This document shows, piece after piece, positions 7,927 to 19,874 of a DNA stretch of 35,319 nucleotides; within the stretch, counting starts at the first letter, position 1; every line of letters begins with the position of its first letter. Source of the stretch: Symbiodinium natans (taxonomy: Eukaryota; Sar; Dinophyceae; Suessiales; Symbiodiniaceae); NCBI GenBank assembly GCA_905221605.1, contig CAJNDS010001090.1, forward strand, positions 815,001 through 850,319. The letters are read 5' to 3'. The translations under genes were made by a program, and so were the position numbers. The notes under the pieces are model-generated. The model was not told the origin of the DNA. It saw only the letters and a list, made by a program, of their open reading frames with translations, and did no database searches.

Positions 7927-8170
7927 AGGCACGAGTTGAAGACACCACGCGACGAGGACACGACACGAAGACGCGATCCATGACACAAGGCTCGACACAA
8001 AGACCGAGACGACCTGACTAGACAGCAAGATGCCACACGAGGATCCGACACGGCTACCTGGCACGAGGCATGACGAGAGACACGAAACCATGATGCGTCA
8101 CGACCCATGAGGACATGAAACGCGAGGCGAGGACACAAGACACAACCATGAGGACCATGAAGACGCCACA
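7927..8170 (+). repeat. Degenerate GACACGA / ATGAGGAC-rich tract
   Basis: Purine-rich sequence built from loosely repeated GACACGA, GACATGA and CACGAGG words, like an old decayed minisatellite. The 80- and 110-codon minus-strand ORFs over it have low-complexity SSCRV-type composition and are probably not genes. Confidence 0.5.
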
Positions 8171-8181
8171 GGTAACAGATG

Positions 8182-8324
8182 CGCGAGCTTCGCGAGGAAG
8201 GGCCGCCTGGAGGAGTTCATGCCGGAACGACAATTGCGAGGATCGTGACAGCGACGTTCCCCATCCCTTTGACTATGTGACATCAGAACAGCCAGGGTCC
8301 ACACGGGGGGGAGGGGTTGTGTAG
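8182..8324 (+). CDS. Coding-like island, frame uncertain
   Basis: One forward frame starts at ATG 8182 (MRELREEGPPGGVHAGTTI, then ARIVTATFPIPLTM and TGA); the other (8115-8324) reads SSCRNDNCEDRDSDVPH. The minus strand is also open for 89 codons (8098-8367). It is probably an exon of something, but strand and frame are unresolved. Confidence 0.25.
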
Positions 8325-8639
8325 GCCTCTGACACTCCAAATTCTTCATACAAGCCTTCAACGTCAAGAAAACCGCTGATTGCGCAAGGGGCCGGGTGCG
8401 CGGTCGATGCCGCCGGTGGGCGAGGTGCGGGATGGGGTTTCGGTTTTTGGGGGTTTGGGAGGCTTTCAGGGTTTAAGGTTTAGGGTTTAGGGTTTGGGGG
8501 TTTGGGGTTTGGGGTTTGGGGTTTGGGGTTTGGGGTAGTAGGATTTGGGGACTGTAGGCGGTGCAGAAGTTGAAGTTGAAGGCCTTAAGGCAGCTTGGGT
8601 ACAGGTCAGCTCCATGGGTCCATGGGTCAGGCTCCTGCA

Positions 8640-8814
8640 GCCTAAACCCTAAACCCTAAACCCCAAACCCCAAACCCCAAACCCCAAACCCCAAACCCCA
8701 AACCCCAAACCCCAAACCCTAAACCCTAAAGCCTAAACCCTGAACCCTAAACCCTAAACCCTCAACCCTAGACCCTAAACCCTAGACCCTAAACCCTAGA
8801 CCCTAAACCCTAAA
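8640..8814 (-). repeat. CCCTAAA / CCCCAAA / CCCTAGA block
   Basis: C-strand heptamers in local runs of variants, ending directly at the ATG of the ORF at 8815. There is a G-strand block at 8440-8535 to its left and a short unique island between (VQKLKLKALRQLGYR readable near 8560-8605). Confidence 0.9.
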
Positions 8815-8946
8815 ATGCTTCAAAGGCTCGAGGCATGCGTACCGGACTTCCTACACGCCAGGGTGGGGGATGTCAAATGCATATCTTCCAGCGCAACGAG
8901 ACTGCAAGCCCCGACTTCCCCAAAACCCGGCACCCGCAAAAGACAG
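8815..8946 (+). CDS. Candidate first exon with ATG and GT donor
   Basis: ATG at 8815 lies directly after the CCCTAAA block. The frame is open for 44 codons (MLQRLEACVPDFLHARVGD, then CISSSATRLQAPTSPKPG, TRKRQ) to a phase-0 donor GTACCC at 8947, and a TTTAGGG block follows. If translation read through, it would stop at a TAG at 8968-8970, inside that block. It is a good exon in the C-exon-G arrangement. No family is recognised. Confidence 0.45.
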
Positions 8947-9003
8947 GTACCCCAAGAGTTTAGGGTCTAGGGTTTAGGGTTTAGGGTTTAGGGTTTAGGG
9001 CTT

Positions 9004-9258
9004 GGCGCCGTGAGGAAGGGAGGCGCTTGGGACAAGCGAACTCGCAAGAAGATGGCTGGGGAGATTGGCGGTGATGGTTACAATGGTGGGGCCAGCAACA
9101 AGAAGACCTACCTCAACACAACAATATGCAATGGTGGGAATTACAGCAAGAGGCAATAAGTCAAAGAGATCTACACCCGAAACGCCCGAGAGGCACCCCC
9201 CTCATGAGAGCCTGTGCTCCCGAAAAAGCCATTCAGCACCCAGAACCCCGAAAACCCT
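9004..9258 (+). CDS. Coding-like island in competing frames
   Basis: Frame 1 reads GAVRKGGAWDKRTRKKMAGE, then GGDGYNGGASNKKTYLN, ending in TAA at 9157-9159. Another frame is Q- and W-rich (QWWGQQQEDLPQHNNMQWW, then HPKRPRGTPLMRACAPEK) and stays open to TAA at about 9258, with one in-frame TGA near 9072. A third is open from 9065 to 9298. An exon probably lies here, but the frame is not decided. Confidence 0.3.
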
Positions 9259-9367
9259 AAACCCCTGTAGAACCTTAAAACACCCTGCAAAACCCTAAGA
9301 CCCTGCAAAACCCTGAAACCCTTTGAACTTTAAACCCCTCAAACCCTCAACTCGAAACCTGCAATTC

Positions 9368-9456
9368 ATGGGAGCTCAAGGTGCTGGCGAGGCTTGTGTA
9401 CGGCTGTGGCCAGTGTTCATGGGGTGTGAACCGTGCTTCAACTCCGGGCTGGGGGT
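9368..9456 (+). CDS. Candidate first exon, unrecognised
   Basis: From ATG at 9368 the frame reads MGAQGAGEACVRLWPVFMGC, then EPCFNSGLG, before running into a TTTAGGG block. C-strand heptamers lie upstream. The 3' border is uncertain. Confidence 0.3.
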
Positions 9457-9547
9457 TAGGGGGTTTAGGGTTTAGGGCAAGAGGGTTTAGGGTTTAGGGC
9501 TAGAGGGTTTAGGGTGTAGGGTCCAAATGCCCCCGGTCTTCAGCCCT

Positions 9548-9650
9548 AGATAAACCCTAAACCCTAAACCCTAAACCTTTTCCCTGAACCCTGAACCCTG
9601 AACCCTGAACCCTGAACCCTGTCCCTGAACCCTAAACCCTAAACCCTAAA
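9548..9650 (-). repeat. CCCTAAA and CCCTGAA block
   Basis: CCCTAAA units flank an inner uniform run of CCCTGAA, another case of a variant spreading locally. Confidence 0.9.
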
Positions 9651-9669
9651 TTCGGCTCTTCTCTGACAG

Positions 9670-9708
9670 TCTCTGAACTCCAACCGCCTGGTCCACATCG
9701 TGCAGTGA
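9670..9708 (+). CDS. Terminal exon candidate with classic acceptor
   Basis: A pyrimidine-rich acceptor (CGGCTCTTCTCTGACAG) ends at 9669. The exon reads SLNSNRLVHIVQ and stops at TGA 9706-9708. It may belong to the same gene as the 8815 exon (both phase 0), but that link is not shown. Confidence 0.4.
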   Translation, partial: SLNSNRLVHIVQ

Positions 9709-9901
9709 GATGCGGCGTCCGAAGAACGCAAGTAGAGGTTGTAGAATTTCAGCCCTGAACCCCCTAAACCCCTAAGCCCCTAACCCCTAAACCCCTGAAC
9801 CCCTAAACCCCTAAACCCCTCAACCCTGAACCCCTGAACCCCTAAACCCTTCAACCCTAAACCGGACCCACCCCCCAAGTCGGAGCCTCTTAGCTGCGCA
9901 G

Positions 9902-9949
9902 GGGCATCTCGCAAAATTTACCCACAGCATGCGCGATGATGTTGCCTGA
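9902..9949 (+). CDS. Terminal exon candidate
   Basis: Acceptor TAGCTGCGCAG ends at 9901 with G following. The exon reads GHLAKFTHSMRDDVA and stops at TGA 9947-9949. A CCCTAAA-type block lies upstream and TTTAGGG downstream (about 9975-10035). The family is unknown. Confidence 0.35.
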   Translation, partial: GHLAKFTHSMRDDVA

Positions 9950-10424
9950 GGCTCCCTGACAGAGTCCCAGGCACCTTTAGGGTTTGACAGTTTAGGGTTC
10001 AGGGTTCAGGGTTTAGGGTTTAGGGTTTAGGACCCTAAACCTTGAAACCCTCAAAGCCTCAGACGGTGCAGAGTTCTAAGCCTTCAAGCGGCCCTAAATC
10101 CTCTAAACCGCTACGCCCCCCCTCAAGCCCCAAACCCCTCCAGCTGATTTCAGCTAGATCCTGAAAACCCCCCCCAAAACCTTCCAGGCCAAGTCTGAAT
10201 CTGACAGGTTTAGGGTTCAGGATTTAGAGTTTGGGTTCAGGGTTTAGGGTGTGGGGTTTAGGGTTTTTATTGTTTAGGGTTTAGGGTTTAGGGTTTGAGG
10301 GCCAATTGTAGGGCCAACTCGAGGGCTCTTTTGAGGGCTTTTGGGCTTTGGGGCTTTCAGGGCTTTCTGGAGTTTGGTTTGGCGTCTTCTAGCTTTTGAG
10401 CCGTTGAGGAAACCCGAGGTCACG

Positions 10425-10620
10425 ACGCAAAACCCCTAACTCCCACCCCTATATCCTTAACCCCCAACCCTAAACCGCCTAAACCCTAAACCCCACACCC
10501 GAAACCCTAAACCCCAAACCCTAAACCCTAAACCCAGACCCTAAACCCTAAACCCTAAACCCTAAACCCTAAACCCTAAACCCTAAACCCTAAACCCTAA
10601 ACCCTAAACCCCAAACCCTC
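10425..10620 (-). repeat. CCCTAAA block before copy A exon 1
   Basis: C-strand heptamers, nearly perfect from about 10530. Between 10036 and 10425 there are scattered heptamers, a short G-strand run (10200-10300) and unique sequence without a supported gene. Confidence 0.9.
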
Positions 10621-10624
10621 GCAG

Positions 10625-10700
10625 CTTTGGCTCCTTGGCCGCCGCTTTCAACACCCAGCCCCGAGCGCGTGCATCTGGAGTTCGCAGGCGAGGTTGACGG
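10625..10700 (+). CDS. Duplicated gene, copy A exon 1
   Basis: An island after acceptor CTCGCAG, similar in DNA sequence to 19875-19953. Both start CTYTGGCTCC after GCAG and both carry GCATC...GGAGT.CGCAGGCG near the end. Indels between the copies prevent a confident frame. It is the first shared exon of the A/B series. Confidence 0.4.
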
Positions 10701-10729
10701 CTTAGGGGTTTGAGGGGTTTGGGGCTTAG

Positions 10730-10812
10730 GGTTAAGGGTTTAAGGGTTGGAGGGTTTAAGGGTTTAAGGGCTTAAGGGTTTAAGGGTTTAAGGGTTTAAG
10801 GGTTTAAGGGTC
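10730..10812 (+). repeat. TTTAAGGG octamer run
   Basis: About nine units of an eight-base variant with an extra A (TTTAAGGG) within a longer G-strand block (10700-10885). Confidence 0.85.
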
Positions 10813-11005
10813 TAGGGTTTAGAGTTTAGTGTCAGGGTTGAGGGGTCTAGGGTTCACGGGGTTTAGGGTTGAGGGCTTCTGTCTCCTTAAGGCCTACAAA
10901 CTAAGGTAAAACTGAAGATTTCAAATCCCAAGCCCCTAACCCCAACCCCCAAATCCCACTGAAGCTCCACAAGCCCAGCAGAGCCCTAAGCCCTAAACCC
11001 TAAAC

Positions 11006-11066
11006 GAGAAAGGGTTGAAAAGGTTGAACGATTGAAAGCGCTGAAAGCGTTGAAAGGGTCGAAACG
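11006..11066 (+). repeat. 9-bp minisatellite
   Basis: About six imperfect units of a nine-base repeat (consensus near TTGAAAGSG). It is unrelated to the heptamers and short. Confidence 0.6.
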
Positions 11067-11274
11067 GCATGGGGTTCCGAGCGTAGGGTTGCCTAGCGGC
11101 GACTGACATCTTTAGGGGCGACCTCACTTCCGAAGAGGGTTTAGGGTTTAGGGTTTGGGGTTTGGGTTTGGGGTTTGGGGTTTAGGGTCCTTGCCCCGCG
11201 TTCCTTCAACAGGGTTTGGGGTTTGGTTTGGCAGCCTTTCGATCCCCCCGGGGTTGGGGGTTGAGGGTTTCGCG

Positions 11275-11313
11275 CGAGGCATGGCAAAGGACGACCTGGC
11301 TACTCTGCCGCAG
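11275..11313 (+). CDS. Duplicated gene, copy A exon 2
   Basis: Thirteen codons reading RGMAKDDLATLPQ, shared with 23345-23383. The two copies differ at two bases, both synonymous in this frame (CTG/CTT, GCT/GCC); in the opposite-strand frame the same changes would alter two residues. That supports the + strand frame and past selection. The exon borders extend a little further on each side. Confidence 0.5.
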
Positions 11314-11399
11314 CGCTTGCCTGTCGGTTTCGGGGTTGGTGGTTGAGGCGTTGAGGGATTTTACCCAAGTTTGAGGGTTCAAGCTTCACCGCCAATTGA

Positions 11400-11800
11400 A
11401 TCAGCATGGGTTTGGGTAGTTTAGAGCATAGTTGTAGGGGGTGAATATTGGTGACTTCCTCGAGGGGGGAAGGGCTGCGTGGTGTAAGATGTAGGGGTTG
11501 ACGGAGACTTTTGGCTCTGTTTGGGTCTCCACTATAGCAGGCTCCTTGCAGGATAGGGTACCAAAGGGGTGTAGACCCTAAACTCCAACCCTAGAACCCT
11601 AGCACCCTGAACCCAAAAAGATAAACCCCTCAGGCCCCCTAAAGCCTTAAAAACCCCTAGCCCTAAAACCCCTACTGTAAAGACCTGACCCTGGAAGAAG
11701 TCCGAGAGTTCACCTTAGACGCGGAAGCCCAATGTTCAAGCAGCGCAAAATCCCAAACCCAAACCCTAAACCCTAAACCCTAAACCTAAACCCCCTAAGC
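11400..11800. other. Mixed unique and heptamer sequence, no gene seen
   Basis: Unique stretches (11390-11570, 11690-11750) between degenerate C-strand heptamers. No open frame with clear borders is visible. Confidence 0.5.
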
Positions 11801-11829
11801 GAACCCCAAACCCGAAACCCTTGAACCTA

Positions 11830-12100
11830 CTTGCCCACACCCCAAGACTTAAAAACCCCCCTAATTGAGCTTGTATAGAAGATGTGTAAGAGGTGATCAC
11901 AAGTTGCGGCTTAGCTGGCACATGTCCTGAAGGTCCAATAGCACTCCTCCGCCTCCCTAATTGACTCTCATGAAGATCTGCCGAACTGCGCGCGACCTGG
12001 GCCTGCTTTGCTAAAGTGAGTAGGTTTCGGGCTAAACCCGGGGCTGAAAGCCGAGGTTGCCATGGCTGGTGCGCAAAGCGCTGTAAACGATAAGTCAGAA
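11830..12100 (-). CDS. Minus-strand open island beside the CA satellite
   Basis: The minus strand is open for about 90 codons outside the repeat and reads AHQPWQPRLSAPGLARNLL, then ARSSADLHESQLGRRRSA. The longer 185-codon ORF joins this to poly-VC from the CA repeat, which is not coding. The forward strand is closed. It could be a degraded exon; no family is recognised. Confidence 0.25.
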
Positions 12101-12101
12101 G

Positions 12102-14790
<2,689 letters not shown>

Positions 14791-15000
14791 AACCACACCC
14801 ACGATACATTATTTGGAACAGGCGGCCCTTCTTTCTCCTATCTCTATAAGGGTAAAGATGGGGCCCCCCCCCGAGAAGGGACCTTAAGCTTACTCCCCAT
14901 TTGAAGCCCTATATATAAACATCATATCGTCCCTATATCTCTAAGCATCCCCCAAAAAGCTAATTTACCTAGAGGTTTCTTCATCTTCTGCACCGGAAAC
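14791..15000. other. Unique AT-richer stretch with TATATATAAA
   Basis: It follows the satellite and includes a TATATATAAA word near 14910-14925, a poly-C tract and several CCCTATA words. A promoter is conceivable, but nothing ties it to a transcript. No ORF is supported. Confidence 0.3.
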
Positions 15001-15009
15001 CCTGAGAGG

Positions 15010-15225
15010 CCCTGTTCCCTAACCCTAACCCTAAACACTAAACTCTAAAACCTAAACCCTAACCCTAACCCTAAACCCTAAACCTTAACCACTAACACCC
15101 TACAACACTAAACCCAAAACCTAAACCCTAAACCCTATAAACCATAAACCCTAAACCCTAAACCCTAAACCCTAAAACCCTAATACACTAAACCCTAACC
15201 CTAACCCTAAACCATAAACCTAAAC
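15010..15225 (-). repeat. Mixed CCCTAA and CCCTAAA block
   Basis: C-strand block where six-base CCCTAA units (vertebrate-type TTAGGG) mix with the usual seven-base units. It lies directly upstream of copy A exon 3. Confidence 0.85.
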
Positions 15226-15229
15226 CGAG

Positions 15230-15300
15230 GGACTACGTGAACACCTGGGTTTTTGCCATCCTTCCCCTCGGGGCACCTCCTTCACTTTCCTTCGGCGCAT
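15230..15300 (+). CDS. Duplicated gene, copy A exon 3 (frameshifted)
   Basis: Similar to 24133-24214 over about 70 bases after the same AACCGAG|G acceptor. In the shared frame it reads DYVNTWVFAILPLGAPPS, where copy B reads PYVNTWFWPSFTLVGTSS. Relative to B there is a short deletion near the start, one inserted base in TGGGTTT and a compensating loss near CTCGGGG. This is probably a decaying copy. Another frame continues open past it (AWHEALAAMGSWVQVQWNQ) to TAG near 15420. Confidence 0.45.
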
Positions 15301-15599
15301 TAGACCTATTGGGGCTTGGCACGAGGCATTGGCGGCGATGGGGTCTTGGGTTCAGGTCCAGTGGAATCAGTTGTGTAAAGACTCACGGTTTAGGGTTTTT
15401 ACGCTGTTAGGGTTGGTGTAGGCCCTTTTTAGGGCTGAGGTTGCAGGGCGAGGGAAATAAGGGCTTAGGGTTTAGGGTTTAGGTTGTTTGAGTGAGGGTT
15501 GTGGGTGTAGGGTGGCGCGGGGAGGACAAACGCGACACGGAATATATATATAATTAAACGTTCAATGTTAGGAGGGCCCCACATTACCAGTTAGGGTTT

Positions 15600-15895
15600 G
15601 GGGCCTAAGAGGGTTGTCAAGTACTTGGGACCTGCGTCGGTGATTTGAGATGACGCGCTTTGCGCGGCTGCGGCAAACACCTCGTGGGGCGAGACGCCTC
15701 ACATGGCCTCGTCCTCCTGCCACTGACAGGGCAAAATCTGTGGCGACACCCTACTGGGGGCACGGTGCAAGTGGATGGTCCCAGCACTTCCTGCGCCGCT
15801 GGAATTCCAGGATGGAAAGCACAAGCAGGAACTCAGCGGTAACACGGCGCGGACCACCCACGGACTTTTTTTGCGGGCCCCAGATTCATTAGGGG
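15600..15895 (+). CDS. Unique island with two open frames
   Basis: A heptamer-poor island of about 300 bp. One frame (15650-15892) reads RLTWPRPPATDRAKSVA; another (15660-15842) reads GQNLWRHPTGGTVQVDG, then CAAGIPGWKAQAGTQR to a stop. Neither has a recognised domain. An AT-rich TATATATATAATTA word lies at about 15543-15556. Confidence 0.25.
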
Positions 15896-15984
15896 CCCCA
15901 TGCTTAAATCTAGGCTTTCGGGGTTTGGAGGGTTTCGGAGTGGGGTAGAGTGTAGAGTTTTTTTTAGGGATTAGGCAATGAGTG

Positions 15985-16350
15985 AGGAACTTTGATCATC
16001 CACCTAAAACCCTAGAAACGCAACATAATTTCCTGGAAACCCCACCCCCCCGAAAAAAAAAAAAGGTTTTTACGAAAACAAAGAGAAAAAAACAAAACAA
16101 CAAGACACACGAAACAGGCGGCACCAAGCGCTTTTCACAGGATCTCGGGTTAGGGATTTCGGGTTTAGGGTTTTCGTGGTTGGGATTATAGAGTTGGGGT
16201 GTAGATGAAGGGATCAGGGTTTGGGTTTGAGGTTTAGAGCTTGGGGCTCGGGTTCAGGATTTCGGGCTTTAGGAAATCAGAGTTAGGTCAGATTGGGGTA
16301 TTAGTCTTCAGAGCTGAGGTTTCGGGCCTAAAGTTTTCAAGCTTGAGGTT
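15985..16350. other. Poly-A tract and degenerate G-strand heptamers, no gene
   Basis: A-rich sequence around 16052-16100, then degenerate TTTAGGG-like sequence. ORFs in it are low complexity and not supported. Confidence 0.5.
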
Positions 16351-16481
16351 CTGAAGTTTTGGCCTTTAGGGCTGGGCGTTTGCGGCTCAGGGGTTTGTTG
16401 CGGTTTCCGCGGTCTGACAGAACGGTTGGGCCGGTTTATTGCGGTCCAGAGTTTAGTGAGGGCTTGATTCACCTGATCAAG

Positions 16482-16570
16482 GGGTCTACATCTGGCAAGA
16501 TCACGAACTCCACGAGTGGAAGAGAGCTTCTTAGGACTACTGCCACCACAAGAGGACGTCATAATCGCCA
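16482..16570 (+). CDS. Duplicated gene, copy A exon 4 (no intron)
   Basis: Acceptor CACCTGATCAAG ends at 16481. The DNA matches copy B exons 4 and 5 joined together: GTCTACATC..GGCAAGATCACGAACTC, CACGAGTGGAAG, then GGACTACTGCCACCACAAG. Copy B has 156 bp of intron-like sequence between these parts; here they are contiguous. Copy A has an extra T in CATCTGG and a missing base before CACGAG, so the B frame is broken and restored. Confidence 0.5.
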
Positions 16571-16963
16571 AGGCTCGGATTCGAATCTTTCACCCTGAGC
16601 CCAAATCCTAAAGCCCTAGTGGACGCCTCAACCCTAAGCCCGAATCCCAGGTCTTAATGTTCTATGGGGCCTGCACCTTAAGGAAGGAGGGCTGGATGTC
16701 TCTTTGAAGAGGGGGAGGGGGGAGGCCTGCAAAAAAAGCAGCAAAGCATTCAGAAATGTTGGTCCCCGTGGTGCTCTCACTTTGTTGAATTTGCGAGTTT
16801 AGGGTTAGGATTAGCGTTTCGGCAAGGACCCTAAACCCAAACTCGCGCCCCCAAAAGCACCTAAACCCTAAAACCATCAACCTGAAACCCTAAACCTAAA
16901 CCCTGCCCTAAACCGAAACCCAAACCCTAACACCCTCTCCTTGCGGCGGACCTTAGTGCAGAG

Positions 16964-17024
16964 GCGAATCCCTTGACAAGTGGCCGATCCATCATGAACA
17001 TGCTGCAGCATCGCGCCGAAGTGA
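16964..17024 (+). pseudogene. Duplicated gene, copy A terminal exon (broken)
   Basis: It matches 25698-25761 after the same GAG|G acceptor and ends with the same CGCGCCGAAGTGA. Several single-base deletions and one insertion (CTGCAGCATC for CTGCGCATC) relative to copy B destroy the frame in this copy. C-strand heptamers lie upstream and a TTTAGGG block (17042-17095) downstream, as in a normal exon. Confidence 0.5.
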
Positions 17025-17105
17025 GGCGGCGAATGTCAGGAAGGGTTTAGGGTTTAGGGTTTAGGGTTTAGGGTTTAGGGTTAGGGTTAGGATAGGGTTT
17101 TTCAG

Positions 17106-17213
17106 GGCTACCGCGACATTTACGGGGTGAGCTGGAGAAGCCCATGCAGGCTTTTGCACCAGGGCGGGTTCTACAGATTGTGGAGGCAAGGGAGAGGAGA
17201 GCTTCGGGCACCG
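17106..17213 (+). CDS. Exon candidate after TTTTTCAG
   Basis: Acceptor GGTTTTTCAG ends at 17105. At phase 0 the frame reads GYRDIYGVSWRSPCRLLHQG, then GFYRLWRQGRGELRAPG. A second frame reads LEKPMQAFAPGRVLQIVEAR, also plausible. TTTAGGG blocks lie on both sides. The family is unknown. Confidence 0.3.
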
Positions 17214-17474
17214 GGTTTAAAAGGGGGTTTAGGGTTTAGGGTTCGGTGTTTAGGGTTTAGGCTTCGAGGTTAGGGCTTCGAGGGTTTCGGGTTTAGGGTT
17301 AGGGACGTGTGGGCTTTTAGGTTTAGGGATTAGATATGAGAGGGCGTGTGGGGTTGTATTTAACAGCTCTAGGCGGTGTCCACCGGGGACCGCTCCTTCA
17401 CGCAAGCTGCTGCCTGCGATAAGTTTCATATGGAGACAACATTGTGGGTGAGGGTTGCCAGTCTGTTCCCTTAG

Positions 17475-17612
17475 CATCCTAAACAAGTAAAAGTGGAAAC
17501 TACTCCAACAGACCGCTGTATGGGATTTGTAAATATGACCCCAAATAGAGGGATCCTTGTAATAAGCACCAACAAGGTACCCCTTCGGAAACCCACCATA
17601 TTAGCGGTTTAG
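17475..17612 (+). CDS. 45-codon open island, weakly retroelement-like
   Basis: Open from after a TAG at 17472-17474 to TAG at 17610-17612. It reads HPKQVKVETTPTDRCMGFVN, then MTPNRGILVISTN and KVPLRKPTILAV. The pattern of a valine-rich strand, VN.T..R.I and then a proline-rich strand recalls the region after the protease in Ty3/gypsy-type polyproteins. This is a weak resemblance seen by eye. No start codon or splice border is clear. Confidence 0.25.
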   Translation, partial: HPKQVKVETTPTDRCMGFVNMTPNRGILVISTNKVPLRKPTILAV

Positions 17613-17918
17613 GGATCACGGGAGAGGCTTTGTGAAAAACCCTAAACCCTACAGCCCCTAAACCTAAATCCTCAAACCTAAACCTAAACCCTAAACCCTA
17701 AACCCTAAACCCTAAACCCCTAAACGACTCTTCAAACTCGAGACAAGCCCTGAACGGGGGGTTACGAGTGACAACAGCGCAGTTGCAGCCAGGGCGGCAG
17801 GGTTCAGGGGGTTTAGGGTTTATAGGGTTTATAGGCGTTAGGGTTGAGGGTTTAGGGTTTAGGTTTAGGGGTTCGCCATCGAGCACAATTGGCACCTAAG
17901 CTCTAAAACCGGCCTCAG

Positions 17919-17990
17919 TTCGTGGCCGAAGCACTCATCGCCAGGTTTCGTCGCGGCCAGTATGAGCGCTTGGTGGCAAGGATCTGGTAG
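17919..17990 (+). CDS. Terminal exon candidate
   Basis: Acceptor CCGGCCTCAG ends at 17918. The exon reads FVAEALIARFRRGQYERLV, then ARIW, and stops at TAG 17988-17990. Regular spacing of basic and aliphatic residues suggests a helix. C-rich heptamer-like words lie just upstream. No family is recognised. Confidence 0.4.
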   Translation, partial: FVAEALIARFRRGQYERLVARIW

Positions 17991-18039
17991 TTTGGGCTTT
18001 CAAGCGGGGCGGGACATGACCAAGGGCGTAGGGTCAGGA

Positions 18040-18225
18040 CCCTTAAACCCTCAACTATAAACCCCAAAAAAACTACGCCCCTAAGCCTAAAACTCTAAGC
18101 CTAAGCCATAAACCCTAAACCTGAACCCTAAACCCTAAACCCTAAAACTAAAAACCTAAAACCCTAAAACCTAAAACCCTAAACCCTAAACCCTAACCCT
18201 AAACCCTAAACCCGAAAACTTAGCC
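18040..18225 (-). repeat. CCCTAAA block with AAAACCTAAA variants
   Basis: C-strand heptamers with shortened and A-expanded units, followed at 18240-18310 by a G-strand block. Confidence 0.85.
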
Positions 18226-18300
18226 CCTGGACACTCCAACAGGCTTAGGGCTAGGAGTGTAGGAGGTTTACGGTTAAGGGTTTAGGGTTAGGGTTTAGGG

Positions 18301-18543
18301 TTTACGGTCTATCAAGGGTTCGGGCGTTGGGAAATCAATACTGTAACTGGAGATGGCACTTTGACCGATGGTGGTTTTTCAGAGAGAAAAAAAAAAGAAT
18401 CATTAGGCCGCTCACGAGGTGCTGGGCAAAATGGCATGGTGCCGGGTCAGCAGCCCATGAGCCCAAAGCCGTCAACCCCCCTCTCCCCCACCCCCACACC
18501 CCACCCCCAAAACCCCCCCCTAAAAGCGTCTCCAAACCCCTAA
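18301..18543 (+). CDS. 81-codon open island, unrecognised
   Basis: Open from the end of a G-strand block to TAA at 18541-18543. The first part is protein-like: FTVYQGFGRWEINTVTGDG, then TLTDGGFSERKKKESLGRS. After about 18460 it becomes proline-rich over a CCCCCACC tract and is less likely to be coding. A second frame (18327) has ATG but odd composition. No domain is recognised. Confidence 0.35.
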   Translation, partial: FTVYQGFGRWEINTVTGDGTLTDGGFSERKKKESLGRSRGAGQNGMVPGQQPMSPKPSTPLSPTPTPHPQNPPLKASPNP

Positions 18544-18904
18544 ACCTAAACACTCAACCCGAATCCTAAACCTAAGCCTCAGCCCCTAAAGCCCTCTAAA
18601 CCCTAAACGGTGCCGCCCGAGTCCTTAAGCATTTACCCTTAAAGACCCCAACACCATGACACCTCACTCCCCGGAACCCCTGAAAACTCTACCACCAATA
18701 ACCACCCTACTCCCTTACCCCCAACCACTGAACCCCTAAACCCTAAACCCTAGAAAGAACGGCGCTGTGTTGTGGAGGTTGGGCCATTGGGGGGCGGAGG
18801 CTTTGCCGGCTTTTGAAGGCTGTTCAGGCGTGCAGAGTCTTAGACGCAACCTCCCCAAACACGTAAAAGGGGTTTTTGTGGGGTTAGGTTGTGGCCTTTG
18901 GGTT

Positions 18905-19310
18905 GTACTAAGCATAAGAACTAAGCCCTAAGCACTAAGCAAGGAGCCCTAAGCATAAGCTAAGCCCTAAGCCCTATAGCCCAAATCATACACAAAGCCT
19001 AAGCCCTTGAAGCCCTAAAGCATAAGCCCTAAGCCCTAAGACCTAAGCCATAAGCCTAAGCCCAAGCCCCTAAGCCAGAAGCCCTAAGCCCCTAAGCCTA
19101 GCCTAAGCCCTAAGACCTAAGCCCTAAGCCCTAAGACCTAAGCTAAGCCTAAGCCCTAAGCCCTAAGCCCTAAGCCCTAAGCCCTAAGCCCTAAGCCCTA
19201 AGCCCTAAGACCTAAGCCCTAAGCCCTAAGCCCTAAGCCCTAAGCCCTAAGCCCTAAGCCCTAAGCCCTAAGCCCTAAGCCCTAAGCCCTAAGCCCTAAG
19301 CCCTAAATCC
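18905..19310 (-). repeat. CCCTAAG array
   Basis: About 400 bp of CTAAGCC, nearly perfect from 19140 to 19300. It is a single-base variant of CCCTAAA that has become the local consensus. Confidence 0.95.
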
Positions 19311-19404
19311 GACACCCCTGAACCCTAGATCTGCCTCCGTCTCTGAAGGGCCCACCTCCTCCAATGCCCATCCCGGACTCCAGACCTACCCACTGAGTTC
19401 GTGC

Positions 19405-19700
19405 TTGTGGTTTAGGGGTTTAGGGTTTAGGGTTTAGGGCTTATGGCTTAGGGTTTCGGGTTTCGGGTTTCGGGTTAGGGTTTAGGGCTTAGGGCTTAGG
19501 GCTTAGGGCTTAGGGCTTAGGGTTTAGGATTTCGAAGAGTTGGGAAGTTTTAGAAAGTTCTAGGGAAGGCTTGTTGGGGTTGGAAGGTTCCGGGTTTAGG
19601 GTTTCGGGCTTCGAGGGTCTGCGGTTTTAAAAGTGTAGGGCTTTGAAAGTTTGGGGTCTTGAGAGACTAACAAGTCTAAGCCCTCCACCCTAAACCCTAA
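19405..19700 (+). repeat. G-strand heptamers, degenerate to the right
   Basis: TTTAGGG and CTTAGGG runs (19405-19530), then sequence with TTCTAGGG/TTCGGG words and no gene. Confidence 0.75.
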
Positions 19701-19739
19701 ACCCTAGCTACGGTGTTGGATGACTTCCCTCATTCCTCG

Positions 19740-19870
19740 CCAAACACTAACCCCTAAACCCTAAGCCCTAAACCCTAAACCCTAAACCCTAAACCCGAAA
19801 CCCTAAACCCTAAACCCTAAACCCCAAACCCCAAGCCCTCAACCCTCAACCCGAAAGCCTAAACCCTACT
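19740..19870 (-). repeat. CCCTAAA block before copy B exon 1
   Basis: C-strand heptamers ending next to the TGCAG acceptor of copy B exon 1, matching the context of copy A exon 1. Confidence 0.9.
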
Positions 19871-19874
19871 GCAG

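Noticed and set aside
7849-8138. Minus-strand ORFs over the GACACGA tract
   Set aside because: Composition follows the degenerate repeat (SSCRV, VSCLSSC), with no domain and no splice borders.
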